The translations under genes were made by a program, and so were the position numbers. Under the pieces are notes generated by a model, which did no database searches, was not told the DNA's origin, and worked only from the letters and a program-made list of their open reading frames with translations. 64,000 bases of DNA from Komarekiella atlantica HA4396-MV6. Lineage in GTDB: Bacteria; Cyanobacteriota; Cyanobacteriia; Cyanobacteriales; Nostocaceae. The first letter of the stretch is position 1; each line of letters opens with the position of its first letter. This document shows, in pieces, positions 54,253-63,908 of the stretch. The stretch is from the NCBI GenBank assembly GCA_019359395.1, contig JAHHHK010000017.1, positions 62,001 through 126,000 on the forward strand, in the 5' to 3' direction.

Positions 54253-55845
54253 ATGGTAGATTACCGGAATTTTGAGCAGCTCTTACACAGTCGGATCAAA
54301 CGACGTAACTTAATTATCGGAGCAGGAGCATTTACTGGATTAGCGATCGCCAATCAATTTTCGCATCAACCAGCGATCGCTAGAGGCAGATTTTCTAATT
54401 ATCCTTTCACTTTAGGTGTAGCATCGGGTGAACCTTATCCTACCAGCGTAGTGATTTGGACTCGTCTAGCTCCCGAACCTTTAAATGGGGGTGGAATGCC
54501 GTATGCTAATGTACCAATTCGCTGGGAAGTGGCAACTGACCCGGACATGAGGCGTGTTGTCTCAAGAGGTACTGTAATTGCAACTCCACAACTAGCCCAT
54601 TCTGTTCGAGTTGTGGTGGAAGGACTACGATCCGATAGTTGGTATTGGTATCGGTTTATTGTCGGTCGAGACGCTAGCCCAATTGGTCGCACTCGTACCG
54701 CTCCTCTAGCAGGAATCTACTTGAGTAAATTTAACTTTGCGCTTGTCTCCTGCCAAAACTATGAGCAAGGGTACTATACTGCCTACAAATATCTGGCCCA
54801 AGAGAAAGACCTCAGCCTAGTAGTACATGTTGGCGACTATATATATGAGGGAGGCATCAGAACAGATCGGGTAAGACAGCACAATAGTCCAGAAATTGTG
54901 ACTTTGGAAGATTACCGCAATCGTCACGCCCTCTATAAAACCGATTCTAATCTACAAGCAGCTCATGCAGCGTTTCCCTGGATTGTCACCTGGGATGACC
55001 ACGAGGTAGAAAACAACTACGCCAACAACATTTCAGAACTTGATACCGAACCAGATCAAGACCGGGCACTTTTCTTACAACGACGAGCGGTTGCTTATCA
55101 GGCTTACTACGAACACATGCCATTGCGTCCCTTCTCACGACCCACTGGCCCCGATATGCAACTTTTCCGACGGCTGGACTTTGGTAATTTAGCGACCTTC
55201 CATGTCTTAGATACCCGCCAGTATCGTACCGATCAGCCCTGTGGTGATGGTACTAAAGAACGTTGCCCAGAAAACTTTGATCCAAAGGCAACGATTACTG
55301 GTAAAGCACAGGAAGATTGGTTATTCCAAGGTCTAAATAGCTCACACACTAAATGGAATGTTTTAGCTCAGCAAGTACCCATTGCTCAGCGAGACATGAC
55401 ACCAGGGGAAGGCGGAACCTTCAGTATGGATAAGTGGGATGGTTATTTGGCTTCGCGCGATCGCCTCTTGGCTTTCCTCGGACAGCGCCAGCCTTCTAAT
55501 CCAGTATCCTTGGCAGGTGATGTACATTCTAACTGGGCCATGAATCTGAAGGCTAACTTTGATCAGCCAGAATCCGCTACTGTTGGGAGTGAATTCGTCT
55601 GTACTTCAATTAGCTCTGGTGGAGATGGAGCAGACACCACCCCCACGGTTGAAGCTTACTTACCGGATAATCCTCACATTAAATTCTTCAACGCTCAACG
55701 GGGATATGTTCGTTGTGCGCTGACTCCCACAACTTGGAAGACAGATTATCTAGTTTTATCAGATGTAACAACTCAATTTGGCACAATTAGTAAGCGTGCT
55801 TCATTTGTGGTTGAAGATGGTCGTCCGGGAGTACAGCAAGTCTAA
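54253..55845 (+). CDS. phoD: Tat-exported alkaline phosphatase D
   Basis: The 530-aa protein is a PhoD-type phosphodiesterase/phosphomonoesterase that releases phosphate outside the cytoplasm. The twin-arginine signal has Arg17-Arg18 (SRIKRRNLIIGAGAF). The PhoD_N beta domain (about 50-155) opens GVASGEPYPTSVVIWTRL. Metal motifs are VHVGDYIYEGG, TWDDHEVENNY and SLAGDVHSNW, which in the family bind Fe and Ca. A Shine-Dalgarno (aggag) lies 7 nt before the ATG. It is related but not alike to the 774-aa PhoD-like protein at 25574, which has no export signal. No Pho box was identified. Confidence 0.93.
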   Translation: MVDYRNFEQLLHSRIKRRNLIIGAGAFTGLAIANQFSHQPAIARGRFSNYPFTLGVASGEPYPTSVVIWTRLAPEPLNGGGMPYANVPIRWEVATDPDMRRVVSRGTVIATPQLAHSVRVVVEGLRSDSWYWYRFIVGRDASPIGRTRTAPLAGIYLSKFNFALVSCQNYEQGYYTAYKYLAQEKDLSLVVHVGDYIYEGGIRTDRVRQHNSPEIVTLEDYRNRHALYKTDSNLQAAHAAFPWIVTWDDHEVENNYANNISELDTEPDQDRALFLQRRAVAYQAYYEHMPLRPFSRPTGPDMQLFRRLDFGNLATFHVLDTRQYRTDQPCGDGTKERCPENFDPKATITGKAQEDWLFQGLNSSHTKWNVLAQQVPIAQRDMTPGEGGTFSMDKWDGYLASRDRLLAFLGQRQPSNPVSLAGDVHSNWAMNLKANFDQPESATVGSEFVCTSISSGGDGADTTPTVEAYLPDNPHIKFFNAQRGYVRCALTPTTWKTDYLVLSDVTTQFGTISKRASFVVEDGRPGVQQV

Positions 55846-55870
55846 GGGATAAGCATTCCACTTTACTTAT

Positions 55871-55962
55871 GGTTTGGGTAAAGGGTAAGGGGTAAGGGGG
55901 AATGGTTTGGGTAAAGGGTAAGGAGTAAGGGGGAATGGTTTGGGTAAAGGGTAAGGGGGAAT
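55871..55962. repeat. 33-bp tandem repeat, 2.8 copies
   Basis: Units begin ggtttgggtaaagggtaagg at 55871, 55904 and 55937. The third lacks an internal 7-bp ggtaagg-type step, showing that the 33-mer itself contains heptamers. Confidence 0.8.
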
Positions 55963-56130
55963 TCAAACATTTTTCCTTTTGGATTTTTCCCTCTTATTTA
56001 TAAGGAAAATGCTGAAAATCCCTGAAGATATAGCAGGCTTAGCCACCAACATATTTTTTCCCATTGTCATCAAAGCATGGACGTACAAAAGATGATCGCT
56101 AGACATCATGCTTAGATCTCGGATGTTGCA

Positions 56131-56361
56131 GTTCTGAGCACGAAGTTCCGAGTTCTGAACACGAAGTTCCGAGTTCTGAACACGAAGTGCCGAGTTCTGA
56201 GCACGAACTTCCGAGTTCTGAACACGAAGTGCCGAGTTCTGAGCACGAACTTCCGAGTTCTGAGCACGAAGTTCCGAGTTCTGAGCACGAAATTCCGAGT
56301 TCCGAACACGAACTTCCGAGTTCTGAGCACGAAATTTCGAGTTCTGAGCACGAACTTCCGA
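56131..56361. repeat. 21-bp minisatellite, 11 copies
   Basis: Eleven 21-bp units starting gttctgagcacgaa (variants gttctgaacacgaa and one gttccgaacacgaa) run without gaps from 56131 to 56361. The second half of the unit varies between gttccga, cttccga, gtgccga, attccga and atttcga. As 21 is a multiple of 3, several frames stay open on both strands and encode seven-residue repeats (SSEHELP on plus, CSELGTS on minus). Confidence 0.95.
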
Positions 56362-56467
56362 AGACAGGTCTATTCAATACCTTTCGATTAAAGGGTAAAG
56401 GCTGAAATTTACCCCTTACCCTTTCTCCTTTATCCTTTTCCCAGACCTCAAAAAAGATAAGAAGTGC

Positions 56468-59407
56468 TTATCCGAAAACTATTGCCAGTGCATCTGTTGT
56501 CTTGCTGGTAGCTACTTGCTCCTGCAATTCTCGCCAGCGGACATCTTCCAGACTGGAAAAAACTACATTAGCTCTACCCACTCGCTCAACTGGGCCAATC
56601 CCCACAGCCGACATACCAGCAGCATGAGCAGCTTCTATACCTGCTGCGGCATCTTCTACTACAACACACTGTGATGGTGATAGTCCAAGTTGTTGAGCAG
56701 CAAATAGAAAGAGGTCTGGTGCTGGTTTCGGTTGGGAGACGCTGTAGCCATCGGCTATGGCATCGAATTTGTCCCTAATACCCAACAGTTCAATTACAGT
56801 TTGGGCATTTTTGCTTGATGAACCCAACGCTATTTTTATCCCAGCGGCTTGTAAGTCCTGTAATAAATTAGTCACACCTGGTAGTAAATCTGCGGAAGTT
56901 ATTTTCTGCATTAATTCCAGGTAGTAGCGGTTTTTCCGCTCCATCATCTCCTGAATTTTCTCTTCAGTGGTGGGGCGATCGCCTAAAATATGCATGAGTG
57001 ATTCCCGTCTAGGCAATCCTCGCATCGCCTCGTTGGCTTCTCGATTAAAGGGGATGCCTTCTTCATCTGCTAATCGCTTCCAACCCAGATAGTGAAACTC
57101 TGAAGTATCAGTTAACACTCCATCTAAGTCGAAGATCACACCGCTAATTGTCGGACGTGTATCTAGCATGGGAACTTTGACTTCCTGGTTGCTTTCCATT
57201 TCTTTTTCGGCTCGCAAATCGAAGTCATACCACTCATTACGCCATTGCAGTCGAAATTTTAAACGCGTCCAACCAGGGGGCAGATTTGCACAAGCAACCG
57301 GGCCAAATTGAGTCATCCGAATACCGCCAAATCCGAAAACTACCGCCTGCCAAACTCCTCCAGCACTGGCGGCGTGAATTCCTTCAGCTGCATTAAGTCT
57401 GACATCCTCCAAGTCTACCAACGCTGCGCGGAGAAAGTGGGTATAGGCTTGGGCTGGTTGATTGAGGTCACAAGCCAAAATAGCGTGAATTGCCGGGCCT
57501 AGTGAGGAACCATAACTATGGTCGGTGCGCTGGTTGTAATAATCCCAGTTGGTGACGAGGGTGTTATAGTCATAGCGATCGCGCAATAAGTAAAGCAGCA
57601 TCAACACATCCGGTTGCTTGAGAATCTGCTTTTGGCTAGTAGCTTCAATTCCTAGCAGTCCTTGCAGAGATTTGCTGCGCGGTTCGTAATCAGCAAGATT
57701 GACGTGTTCTAGTTGGAAAAAGCCTTCAAACTGCTCAATCAAACCTGTTTGAGCATCTTCATTGATAAACAGACGTTCTTGGATTTCCGCCCATCGGTGC
57801 AGACGTTCTGTGGTTAAGTTGAGTTTTTGCACAAGTTGTGCTGAAGCTTCGGGATAAGCTTGCTTAAACCAGTCCCAAAGTGCTAGAGCAGATTGTAAGT
57901 GCCACTGTACCATGAGATTGGTGAAGGCGTTATTATCGACGCGATCGTGATTTTCATCTGGCCCAATCACGTCAAGGATGTCGTAACTATTGCGTTCTTG
58001 GTTCCACTCAACTCGACTTTCCCAGAAAACAGCCGTATCGAGGATAATTTCTGCGCCATAATCCCGCATCCAATTATCGTCGTCGGTAGTTTGCCAGTAG
58101 TGCCACACAGCATAAGCCACATCAGCAGTAATATGCACTTCAATGTCACCGCACCAAATGCGGATTTGTTCACCATTAGCACCTGGTACCCACCGAGGAG
58201 TTACTTCATCGCCAGTGGTGGCACTTTCCCAAGCAAACATCGCTCCTTGATACCCCGCTTCCTGGGCTTTGCGTCGTGCGCCTGGTAAAGTGTGGTAACG
58301 GTAGGTGAGCAAGTTACGCGCTAAAGCTGGTTGAGTTAAGGTCAAGAAGGGAAGGATGAAAATTTCTGTGTCCCAAAAGATGTGTCCGCTATAGGCAAAA
58401 CCAGAAAGAGTTTTGGGAGGGATACTGACGCGCTCGTCGTGACGCGGTGCAGCTGCTAGTAATTGGAAGAGATTATAACGGACACTTAATTGAGAAAGGC
58501 GATCGCCTTCAATAATAATGTCACTGTCTTGCCATACCTGATCCCATGCGGCAATGTGAGCGGCTAGTAGGGTTGTGTACCTCGGTTCATCAGCCAACCT
58601 TTGTAAAGCTGCTGTCATCGGGGTTTCTGTCTCCCGTGACGTAAATATGGTGACAATCTTTTCTACAGTTACCGTTTTTCCTTTTAGTAACTCAAAGGTG
58701 GTTTCCAAGCTTGGAGAATTGCAAGTATTCTCAATACACATAGATACACCATTGTCACCCTCTACCACTAACTTAGCTGCCATGCCGACTTGAGCGCCTG
58801 AGTGGAGAGTTTGGCTGTGCAGCCAGATAATATTATCTGCACCACCTTGATTTAAGGTTTGCCAATGTTGAATACCTTGAGTGTCTGGTTGAGCGTCAAA
58901 CCCAGCTTCGACAGTAATTTCACCCTCAAAATCTACAGATGTAATTTGACAGCGAATTGCCAAAACATGTTGGTCTGCTAGACTGACGAAACGCTCAAAG
59001 TGGAAATCCAAAGTATGACCAGTAGGACTGCGCCAGCGCACATCACGGCTAACTAGACCTAAACGTAGGTCAAGCCGACGCTCGTAGTTGAGAATCTCAC
59101 CACTATCCATGCTAAAGCGTTGACCTGCCACTTTTACTATTAATGGCAGCCAGTTGGGGCAGTTTACTAGTTGGGTATAGGAAATTTTCACATCATCATA
59201 CACACCGTGGATGAGTGTTGCAGGAAAATCCTGGGGATACCCTTCCTCGAAAGTACCCCGCGTCCCTAAGAAACCGTTGCCAAGTGTAAAGACAGTTTCT
59301 TTATGGTGGAGTTGCGTGGGGTCAAACTCCGTTTCAATAACGTTCCAGTTAGTAGCGTCAAGCAGTGGTTGATTTTCTTGAGAGTTAGAAACTGACAGAT
59401 TGAGCAT
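56468..59407 (-). CDS. Fused GH65 disaccharide phosphorylase and beta-phosphoglucomutase
   Basis: The 979-aa protein starts at ATG 59407; a TTG at 59413 is possible. Residues 1-750 are a GH65 enzyme of the maltose/trehalose/kojibiose phosphorylase class, with VFTLGNGFLGTRGTFEEG near the N-terminus and the acid Glu in VIGPDENHDRVDNNAFTN (about 485). Residues 758-970 are a HAD beta-phosphoglucomutase: FDLDGVLTDTSEFHYLGW, LGSSSKNAQ and VVEDAAAGIEAA. The first half releases beta-glucose 1-phosphate and the second isomerises it to glucose 6-phosphate, so the fusion would channel it. No transporter is adjacent; the exact disaccharide is unknown. Confidence 0.9.
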   Translation of the reverse strand: MLNLSVSNSQENQPLLDATNWNVIETEFDPTQLHHKETVFTLGNGFLGTRGTFEEGYPQDFPATLIHGVYDDVKISYTQLVNCPNWLPLIVKVAGQRFSMDSGEILNYERRLDLRLGLVSRDVRWRSPTGHTLDFHFERFVSLADQHVLAIRCQITSVDFEGEITVEAGFDAQPDTQGIQHWQTLNQGGADNIIWLHSQTLHSGAQVGMAAKLVVEGDNGVSMCIENTCNSPSLETTFELLKGKTVTVEKIVTIFTSRETETPMTAALQRLADEPRYTTLLAAHIAAWDQVWQDSDIIIEGDRLSQLSVRYNLFQLLAAAPRHDERVSIPPKTLSGFAYSGHIFWDTEIFILPFLTLTQPALARNLLTYRYHTLPGARRKAQEAGYQGAMFAWESATTGDEVTPRWVPGANGEQIRIWCGDIEVHITADVAYAVWHYWQTTDDDNWMRDYGAEIILDTAVFWESRVEWNQERNSYDILDVIGPDENHDRVDNNAFTNLMVQWHLQSALALWDWFKQAYPEASAQLVQKLNLTTERLHRWAEIQERLFINEDAQTGLIEQFEGFFQLEHVNLADYEPRSKSLQGLLGIEATSQKQILKQPDVLMLLYLLRDRYDYNTLVTNWDYYNQRTDHSYGSSLGPAIHAILACDLNQPAQAYTHFLRAALVDLEDVRLNAAEGIHAASAGGVWQAVVFGFGGIRMTQFGPVACANLPPGWTRLKFRLQWRNEWYDFDLRAEKEMESNQEVKVPMLDTRPTISGVIFDLDGVLTDTSEFHYLGWKRLADEEGIPFNREANEAMRGLPRRESLMHILGDRPTTEEKIQEMMERKNRYYLELMQKITSADLLPGVTNLLQDLQAAGIKIALGSSSKNAQTVIELLGIRDKFDAIADGYSVSQPKPAPDLFLFAAQQLGLSPSQCVVVEDAAAGIEAAHAAGMSAVGIGPVERVGRANVVFSSLEDVRWRELQEQVATSKTTDALAIVFG

Positions 59408-59938
59408 GAGCAATAAAACTTATGGTCTGGGGTAGTTGTGGGTAGAATGAAACACAATTTTTCGGAGTTTCAAAGTAATTCGCTCCTTTCCTTTGCTGTT
59501 TAGACTTAGATGCAGTTTAAACAGCGAACATTGACGTTTCGCTAACAGAAACGTTCCTGATTTCATCCCTCTATAGTAGGTTTCATCAATAACTCAGGTT
59601 AGAAAGCACAAGTACAAGAAACTATACTAATCGATACATTTAGTTAAATATAGTAGAAAAATAAATATTTTTTTATATAACTTATATTTTTGAGCTTTGA
59701 AATGTGATGCATCGTGTTTTGAAGCGTTAGGGCGCTTGCTAACGATAATCTAAAATGATTTTTTATTTTGATTTTTATACCGAAGGATGAAACTATAAAA
59801 AATTTACCAAGCCCAAAAGGGTTATCACTAATGAAAGTGTAATATTTTTACTAATAAATCAGCGACGGTGATCCATGCTAATTGAGAATTGTCTATCAAA
59901 CTTACACCGTCGCGATCGCAATCAGTAGAGAAACAATG

Positions 59939-60010
59939 AGACTTCTTGCAAAAGTCGTTCTTTTCGCGTTCTTCGTTCACGCGAAAAAAAATATTTATGC
60001 AAGAGATACC
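59939..60010. mobile_element. Short MITE-like element
   Basis: The end gagacttcttgcaaaag and the other end tatgcaagagataccatg (inverted) resemble the ends of the 24367-24537 element. Inside, ttttcgcg and cgcgaaaa form a hairpin. No ORF is present. Confidence 0.5.
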
Positions 60011-60073
60011 ATGAACAGAGTGAGCGCAAAGCACACGCCACGCAAGCACAATGAAGGAATGAAAATATCTCTT

Positions 60074-60105
60074 TCCCAGTCCCCAGTCCCCAGTCCCCAG
60101 TCCCA
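60074..60105. repeat. Heptamer tandem repeat (ccccagt)
   Basis: About 4.5 copies of ccccagt, which is the reverse complement of the heptamer at 9415-9460. It lies 9 nt beyond the end of the beta-helix gene. Confidence 0.85.
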
Positions 60106-60113
60106 TTTTTTGT

Positions 60114-61619
60114 TTAGAAGGCTTTTGCTGCCAATGGTGAACGGGCTTCAAAAGCACCTATATCTATCCTTGCATCGCCGTTACCATTACCATCTTGTGG
60201 ACGACTAGCACCCCTCTTGTCAATCATTGGTGCTTGCACGCCATTAAAGGCGCTAGTGCCGGCATCAATCGCTAAGCTACCGAGTTTCAGGGAGAAATTT
60301 CTATAGCCAATATCTACAAATAGTGGGTTTTGTCCAATGATATTATGAAGCTCTGAACTGGTGAATTTGGATGAATTGTAAATCAGGTTGTAATCAAACT
60401 TGACATTGTTATCCGCTTTATTAACATGGTTGACTATGCCGTTTTTCTTGGCGTACATAATGTTATTAAACACCCTCACATTCTCAGTCATAACTACTGC
60501 AATTTCTCCCAAATATTGAGTAGTAGAATTATGAGAGTTCTGATAGGTCGTGTTGTTAATCACATCCACATTGGGACTTTTAAATACTTGAATTCCAGCA
60601 GCACCATTGTTGTAAACAATGTTATTTGCAATTAATGTCTTTCCCCGATACGGTTTAAGAAGTGAATTTTTTTGGGTATTTAGAGCATCATCAATCATGA
60701 TGCCATTAGACTCTGCGATCGTTCCAGAAACTTTCCAAGGAATTAAGCTTTGATTATCATATACAGTATTCCCCCGAATAATCATTTTATAGTCGGTGGT
60801 ATTATCGTCATAATTCCAGTTGTGAAGCGTGGTAATTGTGTTTGCTCCTGTCGAACTATACAAGCAATTTTTAAAGATAAGATTGTTCTCGATAGTCACG
60901 TAGTCAGTTCTGAACGCACCAATTGCTCCAGCACCAAACTTAGAGATTTTGTTGTTGCGAATCACTATATGGTGAGAATGTTGTTTGATTATTCCTCCTG
61001 CAAAGGATGGATGGAGCGCAATCCCTGCGCCGTTTGTTAGCGGATTATGTATGTTGTCTTTTTGCTGTTGTGCATACACCAGAGTTACATTATCGTTATT
61101 TCCAACTAGCTCAAGACCATCAATAACAATGTAAGAGGAGCCAACGACGTTAATGGCGTAAGGATTTTGTGATTTAATGACGGGGCGGTGTCCATGATAG
61201 GCCTTGAAAGTAATTGGAGCAGTTGGTGTGCCATGTTTCTCATAAATCACGAGGATCTCTTTGGAGGTATCTGCTCGCGTATAAGTGCCATTCATGACGT
61301 AGACTTTATCGCCTGGTGTTGTCACCTGATTTGCTGCTCTTTGCAGCGTCCGAAATGGAGTAGTATGTCTGAGTCCGTCATTTTTATCGTCTCCATTCTC
61401 AGAGACGTAGTATGTTTTTCCAGAAGTACTCAAAGATAATCTATCAGAGCCGACTTTGGAAGTCGGTGCGCCTTTACCCCAGTCAAAATTCACCGTGGTA
61501 TCTGTGCGTGTCAGCTTCGATTCGTTTAAGTCTGCGTTCCCAAAAAATGCAGCTTTTAACCCCATGCCAATTCCTGGTCTGACAACTAGGGTTATCGCTA
61601 GAGCTTGAGAAAGAAACAT
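60114..61619 (-). CDS. Right-handed beta-helix protein, secreted
   Basis: The 501-aa protein begins with a hydrophobic segment (about 1-27) that could be a signal peptide. YYVSENGDDKNDGLRHTTPFRTLQRA (about 70-95), then many short parallel-beta-helix repeats (INVVGSSYIVIDGLELVGN, IVIRNNKISKFG, VTIENNLIFKN) follow. The end has GSLAIDAGTSAFN and IDIGAFE, as in choice-of-anchor Q or parallel-beta-helix extracellular proteins. Such folds often bind or cut polysaccharide, but no catalytic residues can be assigned with confidence. It is a lone gene. Confidence 0.8.
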   Translation of the reverse strand: MFLSQALAITLVVRPGIGMGLKAAFFGNADLNESKLTRTDTTVNFDWGKGAPTSKVGSDRLSLSTSGKTYYVSENGDDKNDGLRHTTPFRTLQRAANQVTTPGDKVYVMNGTYTRADTSKEILVIYEKHGTPTAPITFKAYHGHRPVIKSQNPYAINVVGSSYIVIDGLELVGNNDNVTLVYAQQQKDNIHNPLTNGAGIALHPSFAGGIIKQHSHHIVIRNNKISKFGAGAIGAFRTDYVTIENNLIFKNCLYSSTGANTITTLHNWNYDDNTTDYKMIIRGNTVYDNQSLIPWKVSGTIAESNGIMIDDALNTQKNSLLKPYRGKTLIANNIVYNNGAAGIQVFKSPNVDVINNTTYQNSHNSTTQYLGEIAVVMTENVRVFNNIMYAKKNGIVNHVNKADNNVKFDYNLIYNSSKFTSSELHNIIGQNPLFVDIGYRNFSLKLGSLAIDAGTSAFNGVQAPMIDKRGASRPQDGNGNGDARIDIGAFEARSPLAAKAF

Positions 61620-62324
61620 AATTTATTTTCTTAAAGTGTGTAAAGGCTTTGGAAGAAAACGGGAATCTGAAAACCTGTTAAATATTGTGATTAATGGCTG
61701 CTAAAGACTTGGATTAACTAATCTCAGCCCAAAGGATAAAGAATGCCTATGCTCCTACAGATGATGTAGGAGTGGCAAAAAGTTGGCAAAACCTGATGAG
61801 CTTACCTGTTGTTTGATCATTTCAATGAACTTTAAATAATCTTTAAAAAACTACTTAGTTCATAGTATTTGTTTTAACATTTACAGTACTAATGTCAAGT
61901 CAATACCAGTATTCAGCTTTTAAATTTGTTACAAGTCATTGCTGAGCAGCCTTTACCCGCCAGGAGTAGTGTCGTAGTTAAGGGAGGCGAGGAGGAGAGG
62001 AAGAGAATAATTCATGACAAATGACTCCTATCTCCTGTTTCCTGACCTTTGACGAACTATGAATTACGAAAGTCGTCGGTTACTTTTGCCAGAAGGCAAC
62101 TTAGCATAAAAAGTTTTGTTTTATTTATATAAGTCTCATATAAAAACTCATATAAAAACTCATATAAAAACAGTTAATTTCATCTAAAAATAATATTTTT
62201 CATACATATAAAAAAATCTATATTTTGTTATTGTTTTTATTGTGAAAAACATGAGTAAGGCGATGATTTATTGTGTTAAGTTAATTTAGAGATTATTAGC
62301 GATCGCCCTTGGTACTGTATATCC
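61620..62324. other. Intergenic region with a 12-bp repeat
   Basis: No gene is seen in 705 bp. A short hairpin (ctcctaca/tgtaggag, 61752-61772) lies about 130 nt upstream of the beta-helix start. Three copies of ctcatataaaaa lie at 62135-62170. Confidence 0.5.
62135..62170. repeat. 12-bp tandem repeat, three copies
   Basis: ctcatataaaaa is repeated three times without change, upstream of the heme protein gene. It could be part of the promoter region. Confidence 0.8.
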
Positions 62325-63821
62325 ATGAGAGCTATTCAACGTCTTATTTCAATTACAATTATTTCCATTTCAATTGTGTTCTTAACTTGGGTTTCTGCAA
62401 GTTTAGCGTTCGTTCTAACTGAAACAGACTTTCAGAGGCAGTTGCAACCAAAACCAGAAATAATTGCTGCGGAGGTTCCCCATAATCCCAATCAAGCTAA
62501 ACAAGAAGCATCCTATCCAAACACACCACGAGTAGTTTTTATTGACCACTTTGCTTGGCAAGTCTTCGCTGCTTTAAATTGGCCAGCTGACTGTCAGCAA
62601 GGCTCTCCCTTAGCAAGGAAAAAAATAGGTGAAGCTCCAGATGCTCCGCGTGTCTGGGAATTCTACCACACCCCTGAAACAGTATTTCTTTCAGGAAAAA
62701 CACCCAGCACCCCAAACAAACCCTTTATCTGTCTGAATGCTGAGAATAGATTACTTCCACCAAAGAACTCAATTGTAAAACTTACAGAACAGGGTAAGCT
62801 AGACGCCAAAGGTCAGAATACAAATCCTCAAGATTTACCTCTTGTTGATCAGCGAGGCAACTATATTATTGTTGAAACCTACATTAACCCACAAGAGTTC
62901 AACCAAATTGTTAAAAACAAGTGGTATGACGGCGTTAATTTAGCACAATTCAATAATGACAATAATCAGTTTGACCTTGTATGTAGCGGCAGTCAAAACG
63001 ACAACATACTAAGAGTTCCATGTAGTACATACGATAAGGAAGGTGCGATTGAAATTAAGGCTAGCTGGCGAGTTTTTGACGACCAAACATCTGAGGAGGA
63101 AAAAGCTCGTTACTACACCACCAAGCGAAAAGTTTTAATTCCGGGACAGTCAGACAAATGTGACACTGGTAAAGCATTTTGTAGTGACACTGGTGAAGAA
63201 TTTAGTCAAGTAATAGAAGTAGGTTTAATTGGTTTCCATATTAAGCATAAAACTAGTGAGCAGGGATGGATTTGGTCTACATTCGAGCAGGTAGATAACG
63301 TTCCAGATGGAACTTTGAAACGAAATCAGTACACGCTGAATAATCCAGACTGTCAAAAAAATTGCGTGGAAAATACTTCCTATGTAGAGCCACCATACCT
63401 TTGGCGAAAAGAAGCTCCCCACGCAGTGACGAAGATTGGAGGCGAAATTAAAAATCAGATTCCGTCGCAGATAGTTCGCTCATTCAAACCAAAGCCACCG
63501 CTCGATTCTCAAATATCGGAGCAAAATCAGCAATGGCATCAAGCACTAAAAGATATTTCTAAATCATCGGTCTGGCAATACTACAACCTCGTTGGTACTC
63601 AATGGCTGACGAACCCAAGTCAACTTTATAACGAACAACTTAGAGAGATTACACCAAAGTTACCGTTAGCCAACGTCACTCTAGAACCCTATATCCAAAA
63701 TAGTAATTGCATCGGATGTCATACTGGCGCAAAACTCCGAACTCGTGTGCAACCTTATGCAGATTTTACCTTCCAAATGGCTAGAGCGAATTCTAACAAT
63801 GGTACGACAAATGCTCAGTAG
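62325..63821 (+). CDS. Secreted c-type heme protein, 498 aa
   Basis: The protein has a signal peptide (about 1-28, ending near SLAFV) and a long region without a known catalytic signature (about 40-440). A single covalent heme motif CIGCH (Cys462, Cys465, His466) lies near the C-terminus in SNCIGCHTGAKLR. Two Cys-rich segments (CDTGKAFCSDTGEEFS, DCQKNCVEN) suggest disulfides. I do not recognise the family. It is likely periplasmic and may transfer electrons. The downstream gene (88 nt away) has a good ribosome site and may form an operon with it. Confidence 0.8.
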   Translation: MRAIQRLISITIISISIVFLTWVSASLAFVLTETDFQRQLQPKPEIIAAEVPHNPNQAKQEASYPNTPRVVFIDHFAWQVFAALNWPADCQQGSPLARKKIGEAPDAPRVWEFYHTPETVFLSGKTPSTPNKPFICLNAENRLLPPKNSIVKLTEQGKLDAKGQNTNPQDLPLVDQRGNYIIVETYINPQEFNQIVKNKWYDGVNLAQFNNDNNQFDLVCSGSQNDNILRVPCSTYDKEGAIEIKASWRVFDDQTSEEEKARYYTTKRKVLIPGQSDKCDTGKAFCSDTGEEFSQVIEVGLIGFHIKHKTSEQGWIWSTFEQVDNVPDGTLKRNQYTLNNPDCQKNCVENTSYVEPPYLWRKEAPHAVTKIGGEIKNQIPSQIVRSFKPKPPLDSQISEQNQQWHQALKDISKSSVWQYYNLVGTQWLTNPSQLYNEQLREITPKLPLANVTLEPYIQNSNCIGCHTGAKLRTRVQPYADFTFQMARANSNNGTTNAQ

Positions 63822-63908
63822 ATAGTATTACTCTCAACTAACATTTTCGTAACTGAATAATTGATTATTCTGTAATCCAAATCAAACTAATTTAAGGAGT
63901 TTCTTACA

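Larger units (their letters stand above)
55846..56467. other. Repeat-rich intergenic region after phoD
   Basis: Besides the 33-bp repeats (55871-55962) and the 21-bp minisatellite (56131-56361), I see only AT-rich sequence and a gggtaaag-type run near 56390. ORFs inside the minisatellite are artefacts of its length being divisible by three. Confidence 0.6.
59408..60113. other. Gene-free region with MITE-like and heptamer repeats
   Basis: Besides the elements at 59939-60010 and 60074-60105, the AT-rich sequence shows a small hairpin (cgtttc/gaaacg near 59535-59553). I see no gene; the ORFs at 59828 and 59882 are judged spurious. Confidence 0.5.

Noticed and set aside
56099-56377. Minus-strand gene for the CSELGTS repeat
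   Set aside because: Same reason as above; several frames are open at once on both strands.
56187-56405. Protein-coding gene for the SSEHELP repeat
   Set aside because: All open frames follow from the 21-bp period; no ribosome site or flanking coding signal.
59882-60208. 108-aa ORF over the MITE-like element
   Set aside because: It runs across repeats and into the beta-helix gene on the other strand.
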